A stretch of DNA of 64,000 nucleotides from an uncultured Clostridia bacterium (GCA_934141605.1 CAKPCL010000001.1:124001-188000); one strand, 5' to 3'; positions 1 through 8,266 are shown, counted from the first letter of the stretch. The notes: generated from the letters alone by a model not told the origin. Numbers and translations are program-made.

Positions 1-3000
1 TTTAAATCTGTTAATGAATTTGTTTTTATATATGCTTACTCCTTCGCCTTTTTGGTTCATTGCTATAAGGTAATTTTCGTTACTAATTACATTTCCTCTA
101 ATTAATCTTTCATCAATTTTCTTGTAGGTGTCTTTTATATAATCTTCATAATCTATATATTTTAATTTTTGTACTTTTTCTTTATTTTCTTTTGTAATTA
201 TTGCAGTTTCTGGCATTCGTTCTTGTAATAGTATTTTTATTGCATTAATTTTTGGGTTTTGCATAAATCTTTTTTGTAATATATTATTGTTAAATAAATT
301 ATTTATTGATAATAGTATAAGTCCTTGATGATGTGCCATATAAGTTTTTACTACTGCTGATTGTTTTCCTTTTTCTAATCTTTCTGGTGTAAAATCTATT
401 GATTCATAAAAACCATATTTTCCATACATCCCATATTCTTCGAGTCTTTTTAAATTTTTATATACTTCCCTTGGGTAATCTGTTATTGCTAAAACACTTC
501 CATATGGCGCTACTACCATTTCGTCAGCTAGTCCTCTTTTTAGTCCAAGCCATGGAATTCCAAAGGCTTTATATTGATAATTTGAGTGTAAATCTTTTAG
601 ATTAAATGCCGCTTCTGATATTCCCCATGGTATTTGTAATTTTTTTGCATATTCCATTTGACTCATAATCATAAATTTGCAAGATTCGTCTAATAGGCTT
701 CCTTTATATTTTGGAATATTTATGTTTGGCATTAAATATTCAAATGAAGTCCCAGACCATGACACTAACCCTTTATATTTTCCAAGTGTTGTAAGTGTTC
801 TGCTTAAAGAATTCCAATGTTTTACTGGTACATCTTTTTTTGCAATAGCTATTAGGCTGGCTTGTCTTGCTTCAGATGCAAGTAAATCATAATATGAATT
901 TGTTAGTTTATTGTCTTCTATATTAAACCCAATTGAGAATATTTGTTGTTCTTTTAAATATAATTGTGAAAAATCAGTATTATCAATTATTTTATCTACA
1001 ATTTCTATAATATGATTTTCATTTGATGCTTTTTCTTCTAGCCATATTTTTGTAACATATAGATATCCTACAAAATTACCGCTGTCAACTGTCGATATAT
1101 ATCTTGGAATTAATGGTTCTTTTGTTTCTGTATTATACCAATTGTATAAATGGCCATTCCATTTTTGGAGATTATCTATTGTATAAATTATATTTTCTAA
1201 TATTTCTAGGGTCTTTTCTAAACTAATATATCCTAAATCATTTGCTGAAATAACTGCCAACATTGATAATCCAATATTTGTAGATGATGTTCTTTTTACT
1301 ATTTTGTTTTTTCTATCTTCCTGATAATTATCTGGTATTAAATAATTATTTTCTTGATTTAAATATTTGCTAAAGAAGTTCCATGTTTTTCTGCCTATTT
1401 CTAAGATATATTCTTTTTCATTTTGTGTTAATTTTTCTATTGCCTTTTTTTCTTCATTTTCTTTGCTTATATAGCACATTATTGCAGGTGTAATTAGCCA
1501 TAGCAATCCTAAAAATATTGCTATGATGCTTTTATATTGTACATAAATTATTACTGATAATACTCCAGCAATAACATTTATAAACATATTTTTATAATAT
1601 GACATTAAATCGGTTTTTCCTAGTCTTTCAGCTTCCTCTGAGGTTGTCCACTCTAAAAGATTTTTATGTGTAACTAGTAATCTATATATTGTCTTTCCTA
1701 TTGCTTTTAAAGCCGAATATGCTTTATATGGCATACAACCAAGTGATATTATTGCTCTTAAAAATATTCCTTTTAATCCAGATATTTGCGGTGTAAATGT
1801 TTTTTGCTTTTCCTCTCCTTCTTTTTTTGCTATTATATAATTAAATATTTCTAATATATATGGTGTTAGTTCTATTAATATTAGTAATGCGTCAATTCCT
1901 AATATATTGATTTTAAAGGTAATTCTTAGTATATTTAAATATATTAATGAAGCTAATATTGATATTTCAAATAAACTTCTTCTTAGATTATCAAATATTT
2001 TATATTTTGATAGTAAATTAAGTTCACTTTTGTGTCCTAACCAGCGTATTATTTGCCAATCTCCTCTAATCCATCTTGATAATCTGTTCATAAAGCTAGT
2101 GTATTTTGTAGGATATCCGTCCATTAGCATTACATCTGATACTAGTCCACATCTTAAATAACAGCCTTCTAATAAATCGTGGCTTAATACTGTGTTTTCA
2201 GGTATTCTATCTTTTAGGACTTTGGAAAATACTTTTAAGTCATATATTCCTTTTCCTGTAAAAATTCCTTCTTTGAAATTGTCTTGGTATATATCGGAAA
2301 TTGCATTTGTGTAGCTATCTATTCCTCCTGCTCCTGCAAATATTTTTGTAAATAAAGTTTTATAGCTTATATCAAGGTTAACTCCAACTCGTGGTTGCAT
2401 TATTCCATAACCTTCTACTACTATGTTTTTTTGTTCATCTAGTACGGGTTTATTTAGAATATGTGCCATGGCTCCTATTAGTTCTTGTGCAGAGTTTAAA
2501 ATTAAGTCGGTGTCTGAATCTAATGTTATTATATATTTAATATTTTGTAATGTTTTTATTGTTTCTTCTTTTTCTATATGTTCTTGAAGGGTATTTATTT
2601 TAAATGGATTTTTTTGTTGTAAAACATATTCATTAAATTGATTTAATAGTCCTCTTTTTCTTTCCCAGCCTAGATAGCTATTTTCTTTTTCGTTCCATTT
2701 TCTTTCTCTGTATATAAAGCTAAAAATAGGGAAATTGTCATTTGGGTATTTTTTATTTAATTCATCTACTTGTTTTATTGCTTCTTGTATTACTTCTTCA
2801 TCAAATGTTTCTTCTTTTAGATTGCTTTGTGAACAATCTCCTAATAATGTAAAATATAGATTTTCTGATTTATTTGCTAAATAATATGTTTCTAAATTTT
2901 TCATCATTTCTTGTACTTTTTCTTTATTTTTTATAATTGTTGGTATGACTACTATTGTAGAATTTTCTTTATCAATTCCGTTTGAGAAGTCTATTTTGGG

Positions 3001-4374
3001 TATTATTTTAGGTTTTACAATTTTGTTTAAAATATATTGTATTACTTTTATTACTACTTCGCTTGATGGTACTAAAAATAAAATAAAGCTTAATATTGAG
3101 ATTTCTATTTTTTGTATTTTTAGGTTTAAAAAGTAACTTAAAATTATTGATATTAATATGCTCAAGGTACTTACTGCTAATATATATATTTTAGTTTTAT
3201 TTTGTTCTGTTTCTTCTCTTCTTGTTGTGTATTCTAGTTTTGCATATAGTTCATTTATTCCTTTGTCTATTAGATAATATCCTATGTGTGATTTTTTATT
3301 TTTGCCTTCTTTGTTTAAATTTTCTTCTGCTAATTCTAGCATTTTTCTAGCTATATATATTTCTGATATTTTTGTTTTTTTACTTATTTCTTTTATTTTT
3401 CCTCTATAATAGTCTTTGGTTTTGTAGTCCATTTTGCTATATACTTCTGCTGGGTCTTTTTTTAGAATTTCTTCTACTCCATTTATTTTTTCAAATACTT
3501 CTAAAAAGTTTATTCTTTGTATTTCTTTAATGCTTGTTATACTGTTTCCAATTAGTACTTTATTTACAGCTATTTCAAAATGTTCTTTTTTTATTACATC
3601 AGATACTGTCGTTCCTAATTTTTCTACTACTTCTTCTAGAATATTTAAGTAGGCATTTGCTTTTTTTCCATATCTTTTTAAAATGTATGACATATATTCT
3701 ATAAAAGGGTATTTCATGTCTTGAAATGCGTTTTTTTCTATCTTTTTTTGGTTATTTTTGTATATTATTTGGTTTTTGTCTTTTCCTTCTATTATTTTTT
3801 CTGTAATGCTTTCTGCTCTATATTTTTGTACTTGGCTACTATATATTTTGTTACAGCACTCTGTTATATTTTCTATTATTGCAATTTGCAAAAATATTCC
3901 TATGTTCCATATTTCGTCCATGCTTAATGTTTTTTTGTTTTGGTAACTTTCTAGATAATCGCTTAAGTTGGCTTTTTCTATTTTGTTGTCTGAATATGCT
4001 ACAATTTCAGATGCTAATACATATATTCTTGCAAATCCTTTGTATTCTCCATTTGCTATTCCTACAAAATTTATATATTTTTTTAATGGTAGTTCTTTTT
4101 GAATTTGTTTTACTGTTTCTTCTATTATATAGAAATTGTCTAATAGCCACTCTCCTGCCGGGTGTATGTTTATTCCTAATTTTAAGTGTTCATTTAATAT
4201 GTTGTATGTTTCTTTTATTGTTTTGAAGTTTTCTATTAGTCCTGGTATTGGGTATGTGTCTTTTTCTGTTTTTGATGTTGTGTTATGACTTGATGCTATT
4301 TTTTCTAGGTGTTTTTCTAGTTGTGCTTTTTCTAGCATTGTTCCTGTTATTTTTAGTTTTTTATTTGTTTTCAA
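1..4374 (-). CDS. Cyclic beta-1,2-glucan synthase-like protein (5' part of gene, runs off left edge)
   Basis: An uninterrupted minus-strand frame of about 1,458 codons enters from the left edge, so the C-terminal GH94 phosphorylase-like part is outside the window. Near the N-terminus is HPAGEWLLDNFYIIEE, typical of NdvB/ChvB-type synthases. A GT84-type glycosyltransferase section follows, with DSDTDLIL near residue 620 and RLSRWIRGDWQ near 768. After hydrophobic segments comes the glucoamylase-like (GH189-type) domain that cyclises the glucan: SSTNIGLSMLA, VDSGNFVGYL, EARQASLIAIAKK, SWSGTSFEYLMP and YMAHHQGLILLS. In the known family, UDP-glucose is polymerised at the membrane and the chain is closed to a ring. 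The start is TTG at 4374, ten bases after AAGGAG; an in-frame ATG at 4338 is the alternative. The ribosome binding site lies inside a long hairpin. Family call is firm; product is inferred. Confidence 0.88.
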   Translation of the reverse strand, partial: MKTNKKLKITGTMLEKAQLEKHLEKIASSHNTTSKTEKDTYPIPGLIENFKTIKETYNILNEHLKLGINIHPAGEWLLDNFYIIEETVKQIQKELPLKKYINFVGIANGEYKGFARIYVLASEIVAYSDNKIEKANLSDYLESYQNKKTLSMDEIWNIGIFLQIAIIENITECCNKIYSSQVQKYRAESITEKIIEGKDKNQIIYKNNQKKIEKNAFQDMKYPFIEYMSYILKRYGKKANAYLNILEEVVEKLGTTVSDVIKKEHFEIAVNKVLIGNSITSIKEIQRINFLEVFEKINGVEEILKKDPAEVYSKMDYKTKDYYRGKIKEISKKTKISEIYIARKMLELAEENLNKEGKNKKSHIGYYLIDKGINELYAKLEYTTRREETEQNKTKIYILAVSTLSILISIILSYFLNLKIQKIEISILSFILFLVPSSEVVIKVIQYILNKIVKPKIIPKIDFSNGIDKENSTIVVIPTIIKNKEKVQEMMKNLETYYLANKSENLYFTLLGDCSQSNLKEETFDEEVIQEAIKQVDELNKKYPNDNFPIFSFIYRERKWNEKENSYLGWERKRGLLNQFNEYVLQQKNPFKINTLQEHIEKEETIKTLQNIKYIITLDSDTDLILNSAQELIGAMAHILNKPVLDEQKNIVVEGYGIMQPRVGVNLDISYKTLFTKIFAGAGGIDSYTNAISDIYQDNFKEGIFTGKGIYDLKVFSKVLKDRIPENTVLSHDLLEGCYLRCGLVSDVMLMDGYPTKYTSFMNRLSRWIRGDWQIIRWLGHKSELNLLSKYKIFDNLRRSLFEISILASLIYLNILRITFKINILGIDALLILIELTPYILEIFNYIIAKKEGEEKQKTFTPQISGLKGIFLRAIISLGCMPYKAYSALKAIGKTIYRLLVTHKNLLEWTTSEEAERLGKTDLMSYYKNMFINVIAGVLSVIIYVQYKSIIAIFLGLLWLITPAIMCYISKENEEKKAIEKLTQNEKEYILEIGRKTWNFFSKYLNQENNYLIPDNYQEDRKNKIVKRTSSTNIGLSMLAVISANDLGYISLEKTLEILENIIYTIDNLQKWNGHLYNWYNTETKEPLIPRYISTVDSGNFVGYLYVTKIWLEEKASNENHIIEIVDKIIDNTDFSQLYLKEQQIFSIGFNIEDNKLTNSYYDLLASEARQASLIAIAKKDVPVKHWNSLSRTLTTLGKYKGLVSWSGTSFEYLMPNINIPKYKGSLLDESCKFMIMSQMEYAKKLQIPWGISEAAFNLKDLHSNYQYKAFGIPWLGLKRGLADEMVVAPYGSVLAITDYPREVYKNLKRLEEYGMYGKYGFYESIDFTPERLEKGKQSAVVKTYMAHHQGLILLSINNLFNNNILQKRFMQNPKINAIKILLQERMPETAIITKENKEKVQKLKYIDYEDYIKDTYKKIDERLIRGNVISNENYLIAMNQKGEGVSIYKNKFINRFK

Positions 4375-4375
4375 A

Positions 4376-4433
4376 AAATTTCCACTCCTTGCAAACTTTT
4401 TGTTTTTATTGTTTGCTAAAGAGTGGAAATTTA
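4376..4433 (-). promoter_or_regulatory. Long inverted repeat covering the RBS of the glucan synthase gene
   Basis: Arms at about 4376-4396 and 4411-4433 are near-perfect reverse complements of roughly 20 bases (core GAGTGGAAAT paired with ATTTCCACTC, plus GTTTGC with GCAAAC). On the minus strand the second arm contains the AAGGAG ribosome binding site and runs straight into TTTTTTG, which includes the TTG start. It could act as an intrinsic terminator or attenuator, or as a translation-blocking hairpin. Confidence 0.6.
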
Positions 4434-4452
4434 TTCATTTTTTAAAATTTTT

Positions 4453-4479
4453 AAAGAGGTCACAATTAGTGGCCTCTTT
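4453..4479 (-). terminator. Hairpin overlapping the stop codon of the 64-aa protein gene
   Basis: AAAGAGGTCAC and GTGGCCTCTTT form an 11-base stem with one wobble; the TAA stop at 4466-4468 lies in the loop. The T-run is better on the plus strand, so it may work in both directions. Confidence 0.6.
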
Positions 4480-4660
4480 TTTTGTTGAAGTTTTCTTTTA
4501 GATAGTTGTAAGCTCTTTGGGTAAGAGCCGTTCCCATTGCAGTAAATAATACTGTAAACCAAAGTTGGTCATGTTTGACAATTGCAAGAATTATCATTAA
4601 TATGCCAAATACCATTAATCCTACTCCAACCATTAAAGTTTCCATCTTGTCTTTTCTCAT
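4466..4660 (-). CDS. Small membrane protein, 64 aa
   Basis: A 64-residue protein with two hydrophobic segments (about residues 8-27 and 31-46) and a basic C-terminus ending NKKRGH. The start ATG follows AAAAGGAG. No family is recognised. It has its own promoter and a leader almost identical to that of the next upstream gene (4791-5054), although the two proteins do not look alike. Gene reality is supported by the consensus promoter, good ribosome binding site and hairpin at the stop codon. Confidence 0.7.
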   Translation of the reverse strand: MRKDKMETLMVGVGLMVFGILMIILAIVKHDQLWFTVLFTAMGTALTQRAYNYLKENFNKKRGH

Positions 4661-4680
4661 AATTGTCTTCTCCTTTTATA

Positions 4681-4748
4681 TTGGCTATAATCTAGCCAGT
4701 TAATGTAGTAATTACTTATATTATAGCACATTTAAGTAAAAAATGCAA
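4681..4748 (-). promoter_or_regulatory. Sigma-A promoter and leader hairpin for the 64-aa protein gene
   Basis: On the minus strand: -35 TTGCAT (4743-4748), 17-base spacer ending in an extended TG motif, -10 TATAAT (4720-4725). The leader contains a small hairpin, TGGCTA with TAGCCA (4682-4698), just before the ribosome binding site. Confidence 0.8.
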
Positions 4749-4776
4749 AATCTTCATAATATTATTATATAGTTAT

Positions 4777-4805
4777 GAAAAAAGCTCGTATCAACGAGCT
4801 TTTTC
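4777..4805 (-). terminator. Intrinsic terminator of the 87-aa protein gene
   Basis: AAAAAGCTCGT pairs with ACGAGCTTTTT around a four-base loop, followed on the minus strand by T residues. As in the neighbouring gene, the stop codon (TGA, 4791-4793) sits inside the hairpin. Confidence 0.8.
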
Positions 4806-5054
4806 GGAAAGTCTTTTTTTGTATAAGTATAGGCTTTCGTTCATTGTGTCATCAAGCAGGATTACTCCAGCAACCATGCCTATGATTCCACCGGTTTCTT
4901 TCAGCAACCATATCCAGTAGATTTCACTGAGTTCAAATAGTGAATTTTTAAAAAGCAGAAATGAATTTATGATTACCACTACTGCTACAATGCACCGGAT
5001 TATACGGCTGAATTGCCATCTCTTTAAAAGTTTTTTTCTTTCTGTCTTTATCAT
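4791..5054 (-). CDS. Small membrane protein, 87 aa
   Basis: An 87-residue protein with a basic N-terminus, a hydrophobic segment at about residues 18-36, a second around 54-66 (GGIIGMVAGVILL) and a charged C-terminus. No family is recognised. It diverges from the amidoligase gene at 5232 and shares its promoter/leader design with the 64-aa gene downstream. The start ATG is preceded by AAAGGAG. Confidence 0.7.
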   Translation of the reverse strand: MIKTERKKLLKRWQFSRIIRCIVAVVVIINSFLLFKNSLFELSEIYWIWLLKETGGIIGMVAGVILLDDTMNESLYLYKKRLSEKAR

Positions 5055-5076
5055 ATTGTTTTTCTCCTTTTCTTTT

Positions 5077-5144
5077 TTGGCTATAACTAGCCAATTTTTA
5101 TTAGTAGCTACTTATATTATAGCACATTTAAGTAAAAAATGCAA
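5077..5144 (-). promoter_or_regulatory. Sigma-A promoter and leader hairpin for the 87-aa protein gene
   Basis: Minus strand: -35 TTGCAT (5139-5144), 17-base spacer, -10 TATAAT (5116-5121). The leader hairpin is TTGGCTA with TAGCCAA (5077-5094). The stretch from the -35 to past the -10 is the same as that at 4711-4748. Confidence 0.8.
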
Positions 5145-5231
5145 AAATTTGAAAATAATGCTATATAATATTGATATCCAAAAACAAATATAGTAAAATA
5201 CATATATAATATAAACGAAAGAGAGATACTA

Positions 5232-6338
5232 ATGAAATATACAAATGATTTTGAAACTTTGGGATTACCAGAAAATTTTAAATTTGGAATAGAATTAGAA
5301 GCCAACAATGTAAAAACAACTGGGGAAAATGGTTTATATACAGGAAAAAGTGCAGAATTTATAAATCAGAAAAATTGGCACATGGCTACAATAAGTGAAG
5401 AAGAACTTGTCCTTCAAGGAGGAGCTGAATTAGTTTCCCCTATATTAAGAGATACACCAAGTGATTGGGAAAGTATTTCTTCTATTTGTGAACATATGAA
5501 AAAATTTCCTGGTAATAAAGGAGATAAGGTTATTGCAGATAGTAAATGTGGTCTACATATACATTTTGATGCAGATTGTTTGGCTAAAAATCCTGACAAA
5601 ATGAGAAATTTTCTAAAATTGTATGCTGAATCTGAAGAATTATTATATAAAATGTGTAATGATAAAAATGACCCAATAAGAAAATATGCCATAAATAAGA
5701 GTTCTAAAGGCTTGGCTATTATTTCTTCAATATTGTTAAACGGAGTGGCTGCTCCTACTGGCAAAAAGATATTGAAACAAATTGAAAATGGTACTTTAAA
5801 AGTTTCATATAAAAAATTTGGAAAATTAAAAATGCTTATAGGTGAGCATAAATTAGACGCGCGTCGCTATTCAGGTCTTAATTTAACTAATATTGGTAAT
5901 AGCAAAAAGAATACAATTGAATTTAGAATGGCAAATGGAACATTAAATCCTGAAGTTATAAAGCAAAATGTATTTTTATATTCATCTTTAATAAATACTG
6001 CTATTAATATTACTGAAAAACCAGAACTATACAAAGATAAATTATCAGAATTTTATAAAACAGATGTTAGTGAAAAAGAAAAAGCTGAAAATTTTCTAAA
6101 TCTTATTATGGAAAATCCAGATGATAGAAAAATTTATATGGATAGATGGGACTCAGTAAAAGATGCTCCTGTTTTTCAAGAAAATTATAAAAAAGGTTTT
6201 GCAAAGAATAGATTTAACAGGGAACAATTTAAGAAAATAGCAATGAGAACCCCTGCTGATGTAGTTCGTTCAACATATTCTTATATTAATGAAATGATTA
6301 AGACAAACTATAAAGGAGATGTTGGTTATGCTAGATGA
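5232..6338 (+). CDS. Putative amidoligase (Amidoligase_2 family)
   Basis: The 368-residue protein carries marks of the predicted amidoligase family, which has a glutamine-synthetase-like fold and is proposed to join amino groups to carboxylates. FGIELEANN near residue 17 would supply metal/ATP-binding acidic residues. GGAELVSPIL is near 63, CGLHIHFD near 106, and a C-terminal TIEFRMANGTLNPEVI near 232. The start ATG follows GAAAGAGAG. The next gene overlaps its end by 11 bases, so the two are probably translated together. The substrate cannot be read from the sequence. Known relatives often sit in small peptide-modification or cell-wall loci; here the divergent neighbours are two tiny membrane proteins. 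Confidence 0.78.
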   Translation: MKYTNDFETLGLPENFKFGIELEANNVKTTGENGLYTGKSAEFINQKNWHMATISEEELVLQGGAELVSPILRDTPSDWESISSICEHMKKFPGNKGDKVIADSKCGLHIHFDADCLAKNPDKMRNFLKLYAESEELLYKMCNDKNDPIRKYAINKSSKGLAIISSILLNGVAAPTGKKILKQIENGTLKVSYKKFGKLKMLIGEHKLDARRYSGLNLTNIGNSKKNTIEFRMANGTLNPEVIKQNVFLYSSLINTAINITEKPELYKDKLSEFYKTDVSEKEKAENFLNLIMENPDDRKIYMDRWDSVKDAPVFQENYKKGFAKNRFNREQFKKIAMRTPADVVRSTYSYINEMIKTNYKGDVGYAR

Positions 6339-6774
6339 AATATATAAAAATTCCTTTAAAGAGGTTTATGATATTTTAGAAAATACTGAAGATGAATTAG
6401 TATCAAAGATTCCAACTAAGTTTATGAATTTTTTAAAAGAAAATATGAATCCTAACTATAAAACTAATATTAACAAAGATGAAGAACTAGATAAACAACA
6501 TTTGTTAAAAGAGACAGAAGCTATTTTATCTTTAATTTATAGAAGCTATTGGGCAACAGAAGAAGAGAAAAAAGAATTTTCTCAAAAAGATAAACAGGAG
6601 CTTATCGAAAAAGAAGAAAAGCGTAAAGAACAGTATCCAGTTAATGATATTTATGAAGTTTTTGCTAAAAGAAAAAATATAAATAACATTACTGTTGATA
6701 ATAATTTAATGGTAATAAAAAAGGAGAGTTTTATTAAAAGGATTTTCAATAAAATTTTAAGTATCTTTAGGTAA
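6328..6774 (+). CDS. Hypothetical protein coupled to the amidoligase
   Basis: A charged, helix-rich protein of 148 residues without signal peptide; the C-terminus is basic and hydrophobic (FIKRIFNKILSIFR), which could form an amphipathic membrane-contact helix. I prefer ATG 6328 over ATG 6319 because AAAGGAG (6312-6318) is only one base from the first but nine from the second. It overlaps the amidoligase gene by 11 bases, which suggests a dedicated partner. No family recognised. Confidence 0.75.
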   Translation: MLDEIYKNSFKEVYDILENTEDELVSKIPTKFMNFLKENMNPNYKTNINKDEELDKQHLLKETEAILSLIYRSYWATEEEKKEFSQKDKQELIEKEEKRKEQYPVNDIYEVFAKRKNINNITVDNNLMVIKKESFIKRIFNKILSIFR

Positions 6775-6775
6775 A

Positions 6776-6807
6776 AATATGTTAAAAATTTTTAACATAT
6801 TTTTTTG
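6776..6807 (+). terminator. Intrinsic terminator after the amidoligase operon
   Basis: AATATGTTAAAAA and TTTTTAACATATT are perfectly complementary and are followed by a run of T. Confidence 0.85.
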
Positions 6808-6856
6808 TCATTTTTCGACTTTTTTCATATTATAGTATTAAGTAAGTGACTTACTT
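6805..6856 (+). promoter_or_regulatory. Promoter with palindromic operator upstream of the Cys-rich protein
   Basis: TTGTCA (6805-6810) and TATTAT (6828-6833) are 17 bases apart. Just downstream lies a perfect palindrome, AAGTAAGT and ACTTACTT around a central G (6840-6856), at about the transcription start, a usual place for a repressor site. Confidence 0.6.
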
Positions 6857-6881
6857 ATAAAAAAGAAAGGAAGTAGTTTTT

Positions 6882-7322
6882 ATGGAAATGGAAGAAAAGA
6901 AACCAGGTTGTCCAATATTAGATATTGATGGTCTTGTATCAGGTGGAAAACAATTTGATTTAGACATTACTTTACCAGAAGATAACAGAGATGTTATATA
7001 TGGAGTTATTAAAGATTGCTTTAAAGAGCCTATATGTGATGCTGTTGTTAAATTAACTGAAATTGCTTATGATTGTGGCAAAGAAGTTAGAAAACCTATC
7101 GGCCATACTTTTACAGATAAAGAAGGGGAATTTGTATTCGGTCCTCTTTGTCCTGACAGACATTATGCTATTCAAATTTGGGCAAATGCAACTAAGAAAA
7201 TAAAAATATGTGCTAAATGTCATCATGAAGGAAAATGCTTAAAAGGTGAAAAAAATGATAAATGTGATTGCTTTATAGATGATAAAAAGCCTTGTCATAA
7301 AGAAGAAAATTGTGATTGTTAA
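6882..7322 (+). CDS. Cys-rich protein with transthyretin/carboxypeptidase-regulatory-like domain
   Basis: A 146-residue protein without signal peptide. Residues about 35-115 resemble a prealbumin-like or carboxypeptidase regulatory-like beta-sandwich (IYGVIKDCFKEPICDAVV, then HTFTDKEGEFVFGPLCPD), a fold often used in surface or coat proteins. The C-terminal 35 residues are rich in Cys and Lys, with CAKCHHEGKC and CDCFIDDKKPCHKEENCDC, suggesting metal binding or disulphide cross-linking. The gene is monocistronic, with its own promoter/operator and a strong terminator. Function is unknown; a structural surface or spore-coat role is only an inference. Confidence 0.72.
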   Translation: MEMEEKKPGCPILDIDGLVSGGKQFDLDITLPEDNRDVIYGVIKDCFKEPICDAVVKLTEIAYDCGKEVRKPIGHTFTDKEGEFVFGPLCPDRHYAIQIWANATKKIKICAKCHHEGKCLKGEKNDKCDCFIDDKKPCHKEENCDC

Positions 7323-7346
7323 TTACATTATTATGTAAAAACCTTA

Positions 7347-7391
7347 AGAAGTTGATAAAAAGATAAATCTCTTTTTATCAACTTCTTTTTA
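7347..7391. terminator. Bidirectional terminator
   Basis: AAGAAGTTGATAAAAAGA (7347-7364) and its reverse complement (7371-7388) form an 18-base perfect stem with T-runs; it serves the plus gene ending at 7322 and the convergent small gene ending at 7389. Confidence 0.9.
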
Positions 7392-7529
7392 AATTATTCC
7401 TAATTTTTTTACGAATTGTTTTCCTTTTTTAATCATTTTATTTTTATTCATCATGTTTGTGTCATTATACATCATTATTAATCCTGTTGTAATTAGTCCG
7501 CCTACTAATAATCCTTTTGCAAATTTCAT
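7389..7529 (-). CDS. Small protein, 46 aa, with N-terminal hydrophobic segment
   Basis: ATG at 7529 follows AGAAAGGA and opens a 46-codon frame beginning MKFAKGLLVGGLITTGLIMM and ending KKGKQFVKKLGII. One N-terminal membrane segment with a short glycine motif and a basic tail resembles small YtxH/DUF3918-type clostridial proteins. It begins five bases after the stop of the transporter gene, whose last codons carry its ribosome binding site, so the two are translationally coupled. Confidence 0.7.
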   Translation of the reverse strand: MKFAKGLLVGGLITTGLIMMYNDTNMMNKNKMIKKGKQFVKKLGII

Positions 7530-7534
7530 ATTTA

Positions 7535-7945
7535 TCAATCCTTTCTATATTGCCTTAGTTCTTTTTTATTTTGTCCTTTTTTTGTCTTTTTATTCTGTTT
7601 TATAATGGTATATATTTCATGTATGGCAATTATTGCTAGAAAAATTCCAAAATATTTTCTTAATTCGTTTACATTTGTATGAACTGATAAATTTGCTCCT
7701 ATTATTGCTCCTAATATTCCAAATATTGATATTATTGTTGCTAATTTTAGGTCTATATTTTTATTTTTTAGGTTTACTATTATTGCCACAATTGAAGTTG
7801 GTATAAAAAATATTAAATTTGTTGCTTGTGCTATATGTTGCTCTAGTCCACTCATAAATGTTAGTAAAAATATTAATATTGTTCCTCCTCCCATTCCTGT
7901 TCCACTTACAATTCCAGAAATAAGTCCTATAATAATTTCTTTCAT
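7535..7945 (-). CDS. TauE/SafE (TSUP) family permease, half-size
   Basis: A 136-residue protein with four hydrophobic segments, the family signature SGTGMGGGTILIFLL near the N-terminus, and a hydrophilic C-terminal tail. TSUP/DUF81 transporters of about 250 residues consist of two such repeats; here each repeat is a separate gene, the other at 8267-8627. The family exports or imports sulfur-containing or organic anions; the substrate is unknown. The pair probably assembles as a heterodimer. Confidence 0.8.
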   Translation of the reverse strand: MKEIIIGLISGIVSGTGMGGGTILIFLLTFMSGLEQHIAQATNLIFFIPTSIVAIIVNLKNKNIDLKLATIISIFGILGAIIGANLSVHTNVNELRKYFGIFLAIIAIHEIYTIIKQNKKTKKGQNKKELRQYRKD

Positions 7946-7968
7946 TTATTTTCCAACTTTCAAATCTA

Positions 7969-8166
7969 TTATTTCATTAATTTTTTAAATATTTCTTCTG
8001 CAATATTAGTTATACATTTATCACATTTTATCATTTGGTTTATTATTAATTTTCTTAAGTTTTCATTTTCTATATTGTCAGCTAAATCCAAAAATTTTTG
8101 CAACTCAAATAAGTATTCTTTGTTTTCATTTTTCCATTTATTTTTTTCGATTAAATTTTTATCCAT
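7969..8166 (-). CDS. Small charged protein, 65 aa
   Basis: A helical, Lys/Glu/Asn-rich protein of 65 residues with two cysteines in KCDKCITN. The start ATG follows GAAGGTAGAA. It lies between the two half-transporter genes and probably belongs to the same transcript. No family recognised. Confidence 0.6.
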   Translation of the reverse strand: MDKNLIEKNKWKNENKEYLFELQKFLDLADNIENENLRKLIINQMIKCDKCITNIAEEIFKKLMK

Positions 8167-8266
8167 TTCTACCTTCTTTCTTTTTTTTTTATATAATATG
8201 ATATTTTTTTACTTTTTTTTACTTTTTTTCACAAAAGTGCACTTTTATTATATGAATCACATATTA

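Noticed and set aside
3721..4445. Several hydrophobic plus-strand frames rich in Leu and Phe
   Set aside because: They are antisense to the glucan synthase gene; Leu/Phe richness comes from the AT-rich opposite strand. The same holds for other such frames across the window.
5117..5308. Minus-strand 63-aa frame across the amidoligase promoter region
   Set aside because: It overlaps the amidoligase start and the 87-aa gene promoter and has no binding site.
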